The notes below the pieces were generated by a model. It saw only the letters and a program-made list of their open reading frames with translations. It was not told where the DNA came from and did no database searches. Below are positions 1-12,158 of a stretch of 64,000 nt of DNA, piece after piece. Position 1 is the first letter of the stretch. Every line of letters starts with the position of its first letter. The stretch is from contig NC_046674.1 in NCBI RefSeq assembly GCF_003369915.1, forward strand, positions 9,858,001-9,922,000, written 5' to 3'. The stretch is from Drosophila miranda. Lineage: Eukaryota; Arthropoda; Insecta; Diptera; Drosophilidae. Made by a program: the position numbers and the translations under genes.

Positions 1-3000
1 GCCGATACTCGTTGCACCACAAGACCATAAAGCCGGCCACCAGTTTGCTTGGTGGCTTTGGCAGCGACAAGGATCCGGTGAGGCTTGCATTTCCATCTAA
101 AAAGGTTCCTCAAATAATATAAAATATATTTTCTAGCTCTTGGTTGGCATGTGCTGCGAGATAAATTCTCCTGAAGGTGAAACCGTGAAGGTGACTGTGC
201 TCTCGGATCGTTCGATCCAACGCTGGAGTTTGTCAAGCAAAGGGAATACAGAACATTTACTCCACAAGGATGAAGAGGTGGTGCGCCGGATTAGCGAAGA
301 GTTTAAGCAAAAGTTCTGGAATCTCCGTACTCCCGCGGACAATGTGGAAATCGAGTTGCATCTGCTGGACTTTCATATCGTTGATGACAAGGCTTATATA
401 TTGGCTGGAGCTGTTAACGCTGCCCACGCTCCACAGATGTGCTATGCCGTTGGTAAGTATTGAATTTGTCATTCAACATGAACAATACTTAATACTATTT
501 CTAGCTGTGGCCAGTGTCCAAGCGAACAGCATACTTCTGGAGTCATTCACACCCCTTAAGTTGAATAAATTCTACAACGCCAAGACCAAAGAGGATTGCG
601 TCAGCCTTCGCTTTATAATAGGGAGCAGCCACATCTACCTCTACACCCCAAAGGTGGTCTATCCGTTGCTCTTGGAAAACGCCGTACCCACAGCCGAACT
701 TGAGGCGGAGAAGATTGAATTTCATTTGCACGACGATCGAATCCTATGTGCCGCCGTCTGCAGTCGCCTGCCGCTGTTCTTTAGCCGCACACACGGACTG
801 GTTTCCATCACGCCCGGCGACTTTGATGCCAACGAGCTGCATAATATGAGCACCTGCAATACACCAGATCTGTTTGAACCAGCTATGCTCGGTAGTTTCA
901 GTGCACCCGATCAGTCTGCACTATCCGCAGTAACTGGCAGCAGCAACAATCTGCACATGTTCGAACTGGATCCGGATGAGCTATACAGCGATCGACGTGA
1001 CGAAGTGGGCCAGTTAAAGGCTGCCTTCGTGTACCACCTGAAGCGTAATAACAGCATGGTGAAGACCATTATCGGGGAGCTTCTGCGCACTGTCAATGAG
1101 CCCGATCAATGTGGTGCACCCTTGGATGCCTACAAGTTGGATAGGTACGGACACTTGAATTTTTACTAAAATACTATAAGCTATCAGATACTTCCATTTC
1201 CATTAGAATTGTCATCACAATAGCGGAGGACTTGGCCGAGGATCTTCCAATCGCCGATTCACGCTGGGAGGAGGCCCTGGGCGATCACCATGGCAATCGT
1301 CATGCGTTGGGGAGTTCACGTTCCATGCAAATAATCAATCAGCTACGTGACAAAACCCTTGCCTTCGATCACTTTGTCTCATTTCTTCATGCCAGCGGCA
1401 TTTGGGAGAAGGTGATTATTATTGCTCTTATTCCTATTTTTTTGAATTTATCTTGCGTCATTCTTTTCAGCTCAATGCCATACCCTGTGGTAGTAATGTG
1501 CTGAAGCCGACCAGTTTTATATTGTCCGATATTAGCGAGAAAATAGTGGCTGCCATGGCACTCCGTTCCTTGCAGGCCAAACAACCAGAAATCATCGAGC
1601 ATGCCATCGATGCCACTGTCGCCATGTGGGATGAGAAGCCCAATGGCAACTTAACCACCCAGGATATATTCTATGTGAAACTGTGCAAATTCCAGTTTGT
1701 ATTCAAAGCCCTAGCCGAAATGGCTGACAATCAGATTTCAGCTCAGAGAGATACCATTGTAATGGTGGCCCAATTTCTCAACGATACCAATTCCATCGTC
1801 CTGGATACACTGGGCCAGGTGTTTATGCATCGTGAGCAGCAGGCGAACAACTTCACACCGAACAATGACAGACTGGCCGCCTGCGAAAACCTTCCCTGGA
1901 CGGCCATGTCGGGAAGTGCTGGTGTGCTGGACACTCTCAACCGACTTATAGACCTCAGCCTGCGCTATGGCTATGCCCAGTGCATCAGTGAGGCGGAGCT
2001 AAGCCAGAAGTTGTACCAGCAAATATACGAGCTAGTGGACTTGGTGCTTGAGGGACGCAAGAGTTACTTGGAGTGTTCGAGTGTTCGAGGATCGGAGAAG
2101 GCTAATCTATTGCAGCAGCAGTTTGAGGCACAGCGCAGGGAACTCATCTCAGTCCTAAGTAGGTTTTCAGTATAACTGGGGCGTATTTCATATTCATTCC
2201 CTTTCCAGTCAAGGATCTTAAGTACGAGTATGCCGCTAAGTTGGCTGAAAAGTATCTGGACTTTCATAGTCTAGTGCTAATATGCGACGTGACGAATGAC
2301 AAAGAACGTTTGGATGACTACATGCGCAAATACGAGGAGTTTGACTTCTCGCAGTTTGCCATCAGATGGTATCTGCGGCAGAAGCGACATGGCGAGGTAT
2401 TCGAGCGCTTTAAGGACAACCCGGCAGCGCTGGCACAATTCATGCGTGACCATCCATCGCTGGTCTGGATTCAGCTGATATTCAACGGCGACTACGAGCA
2501 GGCGGCAAAGGTGCTGTACGAGCTGGCGCAAAACGAGGAGATTGTGGCGCGCAAAAAGTCAATGTTGTCTCTGGCCAAGCAGGCTGCTTTTGCGGCGCCC
2601 GACACTGACCTGACGTTGCAGAAGATCAATGCTGATCTAAGGCTCATCAAGTATCAGCTGCAGTTGAGCCATGACGTACTGCAAAACTCTGGCCTCGACC
2701 CAGTAGAACAGAAAGTTCTCAAAGCTGAGGATATTATCGATGTAAGTCTTAGTGTCGTAAGTCCATAGTGTCGTACATTATTTAATAATATTCAATAATC
2801 CACAGCTATACATCGCCGATGAAAACGAAAGTGCCACCGACGTAGAGTTTGGCAAGGCCTTGGAGCTGCTGAGCTTTGTGGAACAGCCCTACGATCTACG
2901 CCACAAGATCTGGTGTGCGGCCATACGCCGCGACAACTGGATCTATGATCCCAATAATGCCGTGGAATACATACAGAAGCTACTATTCTTCAAAATCATT

Positions 3001-3177
3001 GAAATCTCGCATGTGAAGGGCCAGGAAGGCGACAATTTTCTGCCACCCATGGAGGAGTTCCTGGAGAGCATAGAACTGGTCGACCTGCCGCAGAACAAGT
3101 CGTTCCAGAATCTCTTGAAACTGACCTACGAGTATGTGGCCGATAAGTTCAAACAGCCACAAGACATGAAAGTCTAA
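1..3177 (+). CDS. Nup133: Nucleoporin Nup133, C-terminal 942 residues (5' end outside window)
   Basis: Subunit of the Y-shaped (Nup107-160) scaffold complex of the nuclear pore. Coding exons are (partial) 3-77, 137-452, 505-1144, 1207-1411, 1471-2158, 2209-2741 and 2806-3177; the visible coding length is 2829 nt, in frame to TAA at 3175-3177. The first two to three exons carry the end of the N-terminal beta-propeller (for example CCEINSPEGETVKVTVLSDR). The rest is the alpha-helical stack, with the family-typical stretch KDLKYEYAAKLAEKYLDF encoded from about 2211. The human protein is 1156 aa, so roughly the first 250 residues lie upstream of the window. A poly(A) signal ATTAAA lies at 3209-3214. 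The exon-intron structure shows it is not a retrocopy. Identification rests on recalled family similarity over the whole length. Confidence 0.93.
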
Positions 3178-3208
3178 TTATGTTGTGCATACACAAGCAT
3201 TTACATTT

Positions 3209-3214
3209 ATTAAA
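3209..3214 (+). terminator. Poly(A) signal of Nup133
   Basis: ATTAAA 32 nt after the stop codon, in an AT-rich context. A second candidate, AATAAA, occurs at about 3470. Confidence 0.5.
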
Positions 3215-4333
3215 CTTTGAACCAAAAGTTCAAGATGATGTGTGGGGGTTTGGGTTTTTGTGACGTATGGCGTGGCGTGGTGGACAGAGTGCTTTCTACT
3301 GGAATGTGTGATATCAGAAGAGTCTGCTCCCAAAATTGTATTGCTCTAGCTTTTGTAGTCTCTGAGATTTAGGCTCTCATCGGAACGGATGGACAGACGA
3401 ACAAACAGACTTAGACATGGGGTCGGAAACGCTTCCTTCTGGATGTTACACACATCCACTTCTACCATAAAATAAAAGAGTATCGTCGTTGTCGATGATA
3501 GAGAGATGGAAGGTACAAATAAAAGAGGGACAATGGAGAAAGAATGAATGAAAAAATATTAATAATAACCGAGCGGGAACAATTATACCTACCATTATAT
3601 ACATACATACATACATATGTACATATGTTCTTAATCTTATGATTTATATAACCTATCCAAAATATTTAATACTTAATTACACGTAGGCGCCGGAATTGGC
3701 ATGCATGTTCTCTCTTTCTGTTTGTTGGTATCCGTTTCGTAACAATAATAATTTATTCGAATTTCAGATATTTTTTATCTGTTGCCATTTTTGTCCATTT
3801 TTTCTACTACCATTTTATATCCGCACACTGCACGAGAAAGAGTGTGAGAGAGTATATGAGAAAGAGAGAGATAGAATGAGTAAGCGCGTTGCTTTGCCAC
3901 TGCAACTTCATTTGCCTTGTTCTTTCTGGCCATATTAATGATGCGATCTATGCTAAACTCGGCAATCTGATATATATTTATTTTATGATTCTGTGTTTTC
4001 GGGTTTCTCGTATCCTCAAAATTGTGGATGCCTCAGATTTTCGTCTTTTGTGGAGTTTGAAGTGGCCGTGGCAAAACTTTACCGGTCGAGTACCGGGTAT
4101 AAAAAGATAACAATAAAGAATTAACCAAGCCGTTTTCGCTTGTGTCCTTGCATCCTTGCCTGGATTCGTTTGGCCATGGTGGTTTAATAAATCTTTTGAG
4201 ATTAAGTAAATTATATTAAAAAGGAAAAGGGCGTAACCAGGATTTCTCGAAGGGGGAGCCAAAGTTGGTCAGAAGTTGTTGTAGAATTGAGGCAAACCAG
4301 CCTCCAAATACGGAATGTACTTTACCTCCACAA

Positions 4334-4615
4334 TCAGAGCTCTGACTCATAGCCCTCATAGCACTCAGCACATTTTTTAACCATCCGAAGTATCGTATCA
4401 CGGGGTATTTGCCTTGCAAACATTTTTTTACATCTAAGGGAATCTTTTTGTATCCAGCTTAAAATTAGATAGATACTTTCTTCTGAGTGGCAGCAATGCT
4501 CAGTATTCATCTTCTTGGAGAGTTTTTTCAGAACAAATAAAACCATTCTCAACACCCAAAGTTCGTTTTTCATAATAACGGTATTAAATGGTATTGTACC
4601 AGGATCAAGATCCAT
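4334..4615 (-). CDS. Hypothetical 93-aa ORF, unrecognised
   Basis: ATG at 4615, stop TGA at 4334-4336. The predicted protein is Lys/Cys-rich near its end (MVKKCAECYEGYESEL) and looks helical, with no signal peptide and no domain I know. Codon use is AT-rich, unlike the GC-rich third positions of the neighbouring genes. It lies in a region with transposon-like debris, so it could be a gene fragment, part of a mobile element, or a chance ORF. Kept only because the internal sequence reads like protein. Confidence 0.2.
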   Translation of the reverse strand: MDLDPGTIPFNTVIMKNELWVLRMVLFVLKKLSKKMNTEHCCHSEESIYLILSWIQKDSLRCKKMFARQIPRDTILRMVKKCAECYEGYESEL

Positions 4616-4959
4616 TTTTAATTACATATTAATTAATATTTGGGGCCATATGTAGTTTCTGCATTCAAAGCATGGGCCTTGGTAAAAAAAGGGACGAATG
4701 CTAAAATCACATTACATGATTAATAACATTAATAACGCTCGTATTTACATACATACATATGTATATATTGTAGACAAATAGCCCAGCAAAATCTCCTTGA
4801 GCTTAGCGCTGTTTTAAGAGCTTTTCCATCGCGATTTTCAAACGAATTATAATTTTATCCGATTAATTTATTTTCTATAAGATTAACTCATTATTATTAG
4901 CATCATTTTATTGCGCTGTTATGGAAAATTTGTTCAACATAAAAGGGTCTAAAACAAGG

Positions 4960-5330
4960 CGTACAAAAGTATTGGCACACTTGTTAGCTCATTATAGTTC
5001 TTGTAATTTGGCTATATAATCGCCTTTTTTGGGAGGAAAATTCACGCTTAGTTCTAGGTTTGTGGAACTGTCCAATATTCAATCTAAAAATATTTCCAAC
5101 TGTCGCCAAATCGCTATATTTTGGAAAAATAAGTCTAAGGAAAAAGAAACCACAGAATCTCAGAGTAAAATCATTCGGCATTTTCCCAACCAAGGCCAAT
5201 TAGTTGTGGAAAATTGTAGCACATCGTTCAACACTTCAAAAGAGCTTTTAAACAATAATGTTCGAAACACACAGGCCTTTCAAAAATAATTTTCCTGAAA
5301 AGCGTGGTCTAAGAAAAATTTAAATAGAAA
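4960..5330 (+). mobile_element. Degenerate Tc1-like transposon fragment (probable)
   Basis: At about 4962 the sequence GTACAAAAGTATTGGCACAC resembles the terminal repeats of Tc1-like elements, which often carry ACAAAAGTATT. Immediately inside it, the plus-strand reading frame from 5029 resembles the helix-turn-helix DNA-binding part of a Tc1-type transposase (ISNCRQIAIFW, then a basic stretch followed by SKIIRHFPNQG, then a further LNNN segment). It breaks off at a stop at 5287-5289, with no catalytic DDE region visible. No opposite terminal repeat was found, so this is a short dead remnant. The family assignment is tentative. Confidence 0.4.
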
Positions 5331-6119
5331 TAATAAATCCACTTGGAATGCTAACAGTTATTTTGGTTTTCTTTCTTCTGGCAATTTTGGTACATATGTA
5401 AGACGGAACTTTAAAAAAACCTCGCTGCATATAACAATTTAAATATGTGCACGTTTCTTAACACATTATTGGTATTGTTCAAACTGTCAGTACAAATCGA
5501 TACCATTTACGTATATCGATTGCAGTAGCTTGCTCATGCAGCTCTGCTCTGTTAACCAACAGAGCCATTCTATGTATGTTATTTCCAAATAACCTAAACA
5601 AATGTAAACTTGTTTTTGTTGATTTGGCTGGATCTATTAAGTATTTGTTTGATCATTTGTTATCGCTTTCCGCAGCCCGAGCGCTTGTACTATTAACATA
5701 CTTTTCAGTCAAGACTTTCGTTAGCCGGCATCTAAATAAGAATGCCCTTGAATGACATTGCACCCTACACCAAACACAGCCGCCACATCCGTTACACCAG
5801 TCATGTTGATTTAATTATGATAAATAATGATGATCCAAACCATTTAACGAAGTTAATGCATTGATCATCAAATGAATGATCAAGGAAACCCCTTGATACT
5901 TACCCCTTAAGCACTGGTAAAGTCTGAGGGGCAGCACGCACTGATGATAGCGCTTATCAGTGCCGTCGCAGCCGAACCGCCAGAACGTCGCGCTCGCTTA
6001 TCAGCGGGAGTAGAATTTGCTTAGCTCTGCCTGACACTCAATTTTCATCGCACGCAAACGCAGGTCGGTCGTCCAGTTGGAAATCTACCAGCAGCCGGAA
6101 AACTCCAGTGGTTAGCAGC

Positions 6120-8095
6120 ATGTCTCTCAGCGCGGAAACGGTTCAAACTACGCCCTACGAGGGCCAGAAGCCAGGCACCAGTGGATTGCGCAAAAAGGTC
6201 GAAAACTAAATTCAAGAAAATCATCTCGGGTCTCTCGAATCGTCCCATTCTGCTCCTCCGCCCACAGGTGAAGGTTTTCGTGCAGCCCAACTACACGGAA
6301 AACTTTGTCCAGGCCACTCTGTCCGCCAACGGAGCTGCCCTCGCTGGCTCCACTCTGGTCGTGGGTGGCGATGGGCGCTACTACTGCAAAGAAGCTGCGG
6401 AGCTGATTGTCCGAATCGCGGCTGCCAACGGCGTGTCTAAGTTGCTGGTTGGCCAAAACGGCATCCTCTCCACTCCGGCGGTGTCCAGCCTGATTCGTCA
6501 CAACAAGGCCTTGGGTGAGTGAGTGCATCAGATATGGGCTTCACTGTGGCCGTAAATGCAAAAGAGCTTTGCTGATAACAGCCACCACGTATCATCTATT
6601 TGTCGCGATGTGATCTGCCAGAGGTCTCTCAGGTCAATTAATGAAATGAATCCGTCTCTCCCGAACCCTTTAGGTGGCATTGTCTTGACTGCTTCCCACA
6701 ATCCGGGCGGCCCCGAGAACGATTTCGGCATCAAGTTCAACTGCGAGAACGGTGGACCAGCCCCGGACGCATTTACCAACAGCATCCACAAGCTGACTAC
6801 CGAGATCAAGGAGTACAAGCTGGTGCGTGGCCTGCAGATCGACATCGCCAAGGTGGGCGTGAGCAACTTCGACATTGCCGGCAAGCCCTTCACCGTGAAC
6901 GTCATCGATTCGGTGGCCGACTATCTGCGCCTCATGGAAGAGATCTTTGACATGGGCAAACTCAAGGAGTTTGTCAGCGGCAAGGTCACGGGCAAGCCTC
7001 TGAAGATGAGGATTGATGCGATGAACGGTGTCACCGGGCCCTACGTGAAGGAAATCTTTCTGAAGAGCTTGGGTGCCAGCGAGTCCTGCGTGGTCCACAC
7101 CACTCCACTGCCAGACTTTGGGGGACTGCACCCCGATCCGAATCTGACCTACGCCAAGGATCTGGTTGATACAGTCGCTAAGGGTGACTACGATATAGGT
7201 GCCGCCTTCGACGGTGATGGCGATCGCAACATGATCATCGGCCACAAGGCTTTCTTCGTGACACCTAGCGACTCGCTGGCCGTGATTGCCCATTACCTGG
7301 AGGCCATTCCGTACTTCCAGAAGAACGGCGTCCAGGGATTCGCTCGCAGCATGCCCACCGCTTCGGCTGTGGATCTCGTGGGCAAGAAGCTCGGCAAGGA
7401 GGTCTTCGAGGTGCCCACCGGGTGGAAGTACTTTGGTAATCTCATGGATGCCGGACGCCTCTGTCTGTGCGGCGAGGAGAGCTTCGGCACTGGCTCCAAT
7501 CACATCCGCGAAAAGGATGGCATCTGGGCAGTCCTCGCCTGGATCTCGGTAATGCAGCACACGGGAAAGGGAATCGAGGATATCCTTAAGCAGCACTGGT
7601 CCACCTACGGCCGCAATTATTTTACCCGCTACGACTACGAGGAATGCGCCTCGGATCCCTGCAACGAGATGATGGACACCATGGAGAAGACCATCACGGC
7701 GGCAGGGTTTGTGGGCAAGACCTTTTCCAGCGGCGGCAAAAGCTACAAGGTGAAGGAGGCGGACAACTTCAGCTATACAGATCCCGTAGACAAGTCGGTT
7801 GCCACCAAGCAGGGACTGCGCATTGTCTTCGAGGACGGCAGCCGCATTGTGGTGCGTCTCAGTGGCACAGGCAGCTCCGGAGCCACAGTGCGGTGAGTAC
7901 TCGCACAACGTGTTAACTCTTCTCGTATTTACGACGCTTGCTTTTCCTTCTTTCAGTTTGTACATTGATTCGTATGAGAAGGAGAATGTCCTGGGCCAGG
8001 CCAGCGTCATGCTGAAGCCCTTGATTGACATTGCCCTGGAGATTTCTCAGCTGCCCAAATTCACTGGCCGCAATGCTCCCACCGTCATCACGTAA
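6120..8095 (+). CDS. Pgm1: Phosphoglucomutase 1
   Basis: Cytosolic enzyme interconverting glucose-1-phosphate and glucose-6-phosphate, linking glycogen and trehalose metabolism with glycolysis. Exons are 6120-6197, 6268-6514, 6674-7892 and 7957-8095; the total of 1683 nt encodes 560 aa, the known length of the fly enzyme. The active-site phosphoserine loop TASHNPGG has its serine at residue 116. The metal-binding loop DGDGDR is at 288-293, the sugar-binding loop CGEESFG at 374-380, and the phosphate-binding [13 protein letters not shown] lies near the C terminus. Start chosen at ATG 6120, which gives [21 protein letters not shown]; the first intron (70 nt) follows codon 26 in phase 0. Nothing is broken. 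It runs tail to tail with strumpellin, 178 bp between the stop codons. Confidence 0.98.
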
Positions 8096-8241
8096 ATGAG
8101 CCCACTCCATGGGAGAGGGGGAAACGGATATTACTTACTCATCCTGAATCCTGATCCTCATCCTCAGTTCGTTGCTGTTGTTGTGCCCCACTCCTATCTC
8201 CATTTGCACCTCAGCGAGGCATTTCTTTGTTATGTTTTGAA

Positions 8242-8250
8242 TTTATTAAA
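8242..8250. terminator. Overlapping bidirectional poly(A) signals (Pgm1 and strumpellin)
   Basis: The 9-bp string TTTATTAAA gives ATTAAA on the plus strand (8245-8250, for Pgm1) and AATAAA on the minus strand (8242-8247, for strumpellin). No other AATAAA or ATTAAA is seen between the two stop codons (8095 and 8274). If both are used, the two transcripts overlap by some tens of nucleotides. Confidence 0.6.
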
Positions 8251-8273
8251 GTTTGTGTAGCCTAAGAGCCGCC

Positions 8274-11200
8274 TCATTTGATGGGCGTGGCCAGATACTC
8301 GAACTCGGAGAGTATCATGTTGGGTATGCGCTGCTCGAGGACTCGCAGCGGCAGGCGACCCAGCCGCACAAAGGTCTGCAGGAAGTGGAGCACAGTGGTC
8401 ACTTCGGGTCCCAGCATTTCCTTGTCCCTAAAAACAAGACAACATTTGCATAACGGATTCCTGGCAGGGAATACAATTGCACACTCACGATAGCTGCGCT
8501 TCGGCCACCGTCACCACATACTGACTCATGTAGGAGATGTACAGCATCTTGACGTTCCTGTGGAACTGCTGAAGAATGGTCAGGAGGCCCACCACGAGGG
8601 GCACACAATCAATCACATCTTTGGCTGCCTTGGGCAGCAGGCAGTCTGTGTTAGCGGAATGCTGCAGTCGATCCACATGAGCAATGGTGAAGAGAAACAG
8701 AAACAACGAGACATTGTGCGTGTTCTTGGTTGGGAAGAACACCTGCTCTAAGGGCTCAAAGTTACCCGTGCAGAGGAGGATGTCCTCAAGGTCCGTCAGC
8801 GTTCCAACGCCCTGCTCATCGCACAGGTCCTTGCTGCGCGAGAGTTCCAGCAGGAAGGCGCTGTAAGGGAGATGGAAGTGTATTACTCCTCTGGGACGGG
8901 GACTACGACGTACTCACCGATTAAGCGTGTCCGCCGTGTTCTGCAACAGCTTGGCCTCGCATTTGCTGCTGAAGCTCAGCTCGGTGGCGATTTGCTGGCG
9001 CAGCACTTGCTTCTGGCCCACCGAGAGCACCCAGTCTAAGAGCCGGGGCCACACCTTCATCCAGCGCTGGGTATAGTCCAGATAATACTTGAGCGGCTGC
9101 TTGGCCACCTCGGGGCCGGGGAAGTCGCGCGACTCCAGCTCTTTCGTGACGCTTTCCAGGGCGTCGCGCCACATGCGATCCGAGGTGAGGTTCTTCTGAA
9201 GCCGCTCCAGATTGCGCTTTAGCTCGTCCGCCAGCATGTGGGCATAGAGCCGCTCCAGGCCGACCATGCCAGCGGGGTCGAGAGCCTCGCGCAGAATGTC
9301 AAAGAACCCAGAGGCGGATAGCACTTCCGGGTGCGGGGCTCGCTTCTCATACCACGTCCTCTTCAGGTCCAGGTAGATGGTCCCTTTGGGCTCTGTGCAG
9401 CGCAGGAGCTCGTGGGCTAGGCGTCCAATGAAATTGTTGGAGTTCGATGGGTCCCCCTGCAGGGGCGGGAAGTTGGGAATGGGTATGATCTGGCTCTGAT
9501 GGCTCGACTGCCACTCCTGGACCTTGTTCCGCAGGAAGGCGTTGCATTCCTTCTCTACATTGTAGCTGATGATACGCTGGGACTCCTCCAGCAGAATGCC
9601 CAGACCCTGCACCCTCAGATAGTCCTCGATGTACTCGAAGGACCGTCGATATCCCTCAATGGTCTTGGCCAGAGTCTGAAGCTTCTGTTGCATGAGCTGC
9701 ACCTGCGACTTGCCCTTCTCGGGCGTGAAAATCAGTCCCAGATTGTAGGCATTGGCCAAATGATTGACCAGCTCCTTCCGAATGCCATCCTCCAGCAGCT
9801 GCTTGGGGTCCAGCTCGATTACCCCCACCAGCGTGGTCTTCATCATGAGGATTCCCTTGGTAAACACCGCAATGGAGTTAGTCAGATGAGCCACCTTGGC
9901 CTGCTCCTCGAATTGGGCGTAGTGCTTAAGCTTGTCCTTGTCCAGGCGCGTGGGAAACTCCATTATCACGTTCGTCAGCAGGTGGATAATCCTCGCCAGA
10001 ATGCTAAACATGGTCTCTGGGACAATCTGGAGCACTCGACGCAGAAAGTTGGCGAGCTCTGTGCTGTAATAGTTGGACACGGACACGAGATCCTCGCTCT
10101 TGGCCTGATTAATCCTCATCAAGGGCACCTCCAGAGTGCTGGCCAGCTTGAGGAACACTGACCGAATGCCGCGGACTGCGTGCGGCTGACGCTTGATGTG
10201 CTCCTGCATAAGGGGCCTGAAGTCCCGTTGCAGCAGATGCCAGGCATAACTGAAGTCGGTGATCATCTGTATCTGGATCTCAATGTCCTCCTTCAGGTTG
10301 ATCAACTAAACGAAAGATTTGTGGGGATTACATATTGCTTTAGGATAGCTGTAGCTTTAGCTGTACCTGTGCCATCCGATTGAGCAGATCCCGCGTCTCC
10401 TGCAACTGCTGCTTCACCAGCATGTTGGCGTGCAGATTGTGGTACTCCTGCACCTCGTCCAGGGCCTGCATTACCTGAATGATGAGGCGGCCGGACTTTT
10501 GCGGCCTGCCTATTTCCAGTTTCTGCAGCCGCTTGGCCACCTCACCGAACCATTGCTGCAGATGGGCATTCGCCTCGATCTTCGCCAGCGGCCGGGTGCC
10601 GGCAAATGATTCGCTCAGCTCCTGCAGACGCTGCATGGCCCCTTCGCGACTCTTGCTCCAGCGCTCTTCCCTGCTCTGCTGAACCTCGCCCAGCAGCTCC
10701 CGCACAGTCAGCTCCATTTGGCTGCAGTTGAGCAGGAGATGATACAGAGTGTTCCGGTTGAACTTCAGCTCCTTGAGCACCAACTGGTGCACGTGGCTGG
10801 GCTCGACTGCAATGCACGATATGATGAAAACCTCGCGGGAGGTGTGCAGGCAGTACCAGCGCAGCACGACATTGCACTGACGCATCAGGACAATCAGTTT
10901 GTTGGCATGCTGCAGCACGAAGCCGTCGTCGAGGACTCCTTCTCGGACAATCTCTTGGGTCTTTTGGAGGCTCTTCGCCAGCTGCTCGCTTTGCTGCTGG
11001 CACAGCGTTTGAACGGCTGCTGGATTCACAATATTCGCTATGGCAGATCTGGCCGCCTGGAAATCCAGCCAGGCATCTATAAGGTTTACCGTGATGCCCA
11101 TGTACACGGATATGATCCAATTGTCGCAGTAGAACTTGTCCACAATTTCGCGCATCTGCGAGCCCTGGCCGTGCAGCACCTGGGGGCAGAAGTAGAGACA

Positions 11201-12158
11201 CACGTACAGCACCGCCGCCTGGGAGGAGAGGGCCGTGGAGCGGTGCGAGGGATGCGGGTAAATGGCCAACTGGTTGTAGATGTCGTCGCAGCGGAGACGG
11301 GCAATGACCAGATCTATGAAGTTCGCATCGAAGCGAAACCGGGAGAAGTACGCTTCGGGGTATTTGGGAACTACCAGGTTGGCAGCTCCCGCCGCTGCCT
11401 GTTTCCCTCCCAAGCTCAACAATTTGGCGGTCTCCGAGGGATGCACGTAGCCCGTGGATCGCAGGAGTAGGCAGACATCGTGGATGTTGCTCTCGTCCCC
11501 ACTGGGCGTGGCATCGCCACCGCTGTAGCGGTAGTAGGAGATCAGCAGGCGCTCCCTCACATCGCCGGAAATATGGTAGTCCAAAAGCAGCAAAATAACT
11601 CCATACAAGTAAAGGGACTCGCACAAGAGTTGCTTGCCCTCTTCGTCCTGAAGCACCGTCTCCAGCGTTTGCTGGATGTAGTATCCACTGTTCAGTTCCT
11701 CTATGTACTGCTGCAGATCTTTGGCATAGTGATGGATGCTCTGGAAGGCCAGGTAAAAGCGTCTAATCAGCGGCAAGTGGCTCCGAATGTCATCATCCAA
11801 TTCACTGAGCTCCTACACCATGAAATCCCAACCAATTAAAGTGTTTCTCCTTTAATTTATACTCTACTGCTTACCGGGCTCTGTTCGATTTTCTTCTCGT
11901 GCTCTTCGGCCACCTTGAAGTAGCTAAAGTCGAGTATAATCTCGCCATATTTCTCCCGATCGGCCTTTGTCTCCAATCTGCAGGAGGGGCAATTCAGATT
12001 TTCATTATGGCTTTTTGGGTCATATTTGTAACCTACCGATAAATTAGGGGAACGTAGTCCTTGAGTCGAAGGATCTCTGCTATGATGGAGTTACCTACCG
12101 ACACAATATTCAGCAGATTTTGGCCACAGGCATTGTTTTCAGCAAGGAATTCAGTCAT
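8274..12158 (-). CDS. Strump: Strumpellin, WASH complex subunit 5 orthologue
   Basis: Core subunit of the pentameric WASH complex, which activates Arp2/3 on endosomes and drives actin-dependent sorting. Exons in transcript order: 12158-12037, 11977-11875, 11812-10367, 10305-8918, 8860-8489, 8427-8274; the total of 3585 nt encodes 1194 aa (human 1159 aa). Start [20 protein letters not shown] matches the human N terminus ([20 protein letters not shown]). Family-typical blocks include [59 protein letters not shown] and [20 protein letters not shown]. The protein ends [12 protein letters not shown]. The long all-helical architecture without catalytic motifs is as expected. Introns are 58-62 nt with clear donors. 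The gene is convergent with Pgm1. Confidence 0.97.

Larger units (their letters stand above)
3178..6119. other. Intergenic region between Nup133 and Pgm1
   Basis: About 2.9 kb of AT-rich DNA. It holds tandem ACAT/TACATA runs (about 3600-3630 and 4745-4765), a 93-codon ORF on the minus strand (4334-4615), a probable degenerate Tc1-like transposon piece (about 4960-5330), and two ATCGAT motifs about 25 bp apart at 5495-5535 that resemble DREF-type elements. The last 200 bp before 6120 are GC-richer and are the likely Pgm1 promoter and 5' UTR. No conserved gene was recognised. Confidence 0.6.

Noticed and set aside
6670..8031. 453-codon minus-strand ORF antisense to Pgm1
   Set aside because: Mirror frame of a GC-rich conserved exon; it runs across the Pgm1 intron by chance and its protein is low in recognisable motifs.
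9499..11470. Long plus-strand ORFs opposite strumpellin (for example 9499-10161 and 10718-11470)
   Set aside because: Shadows of the strumpellin exons; the minus-strand frame matches a known protein throughout.
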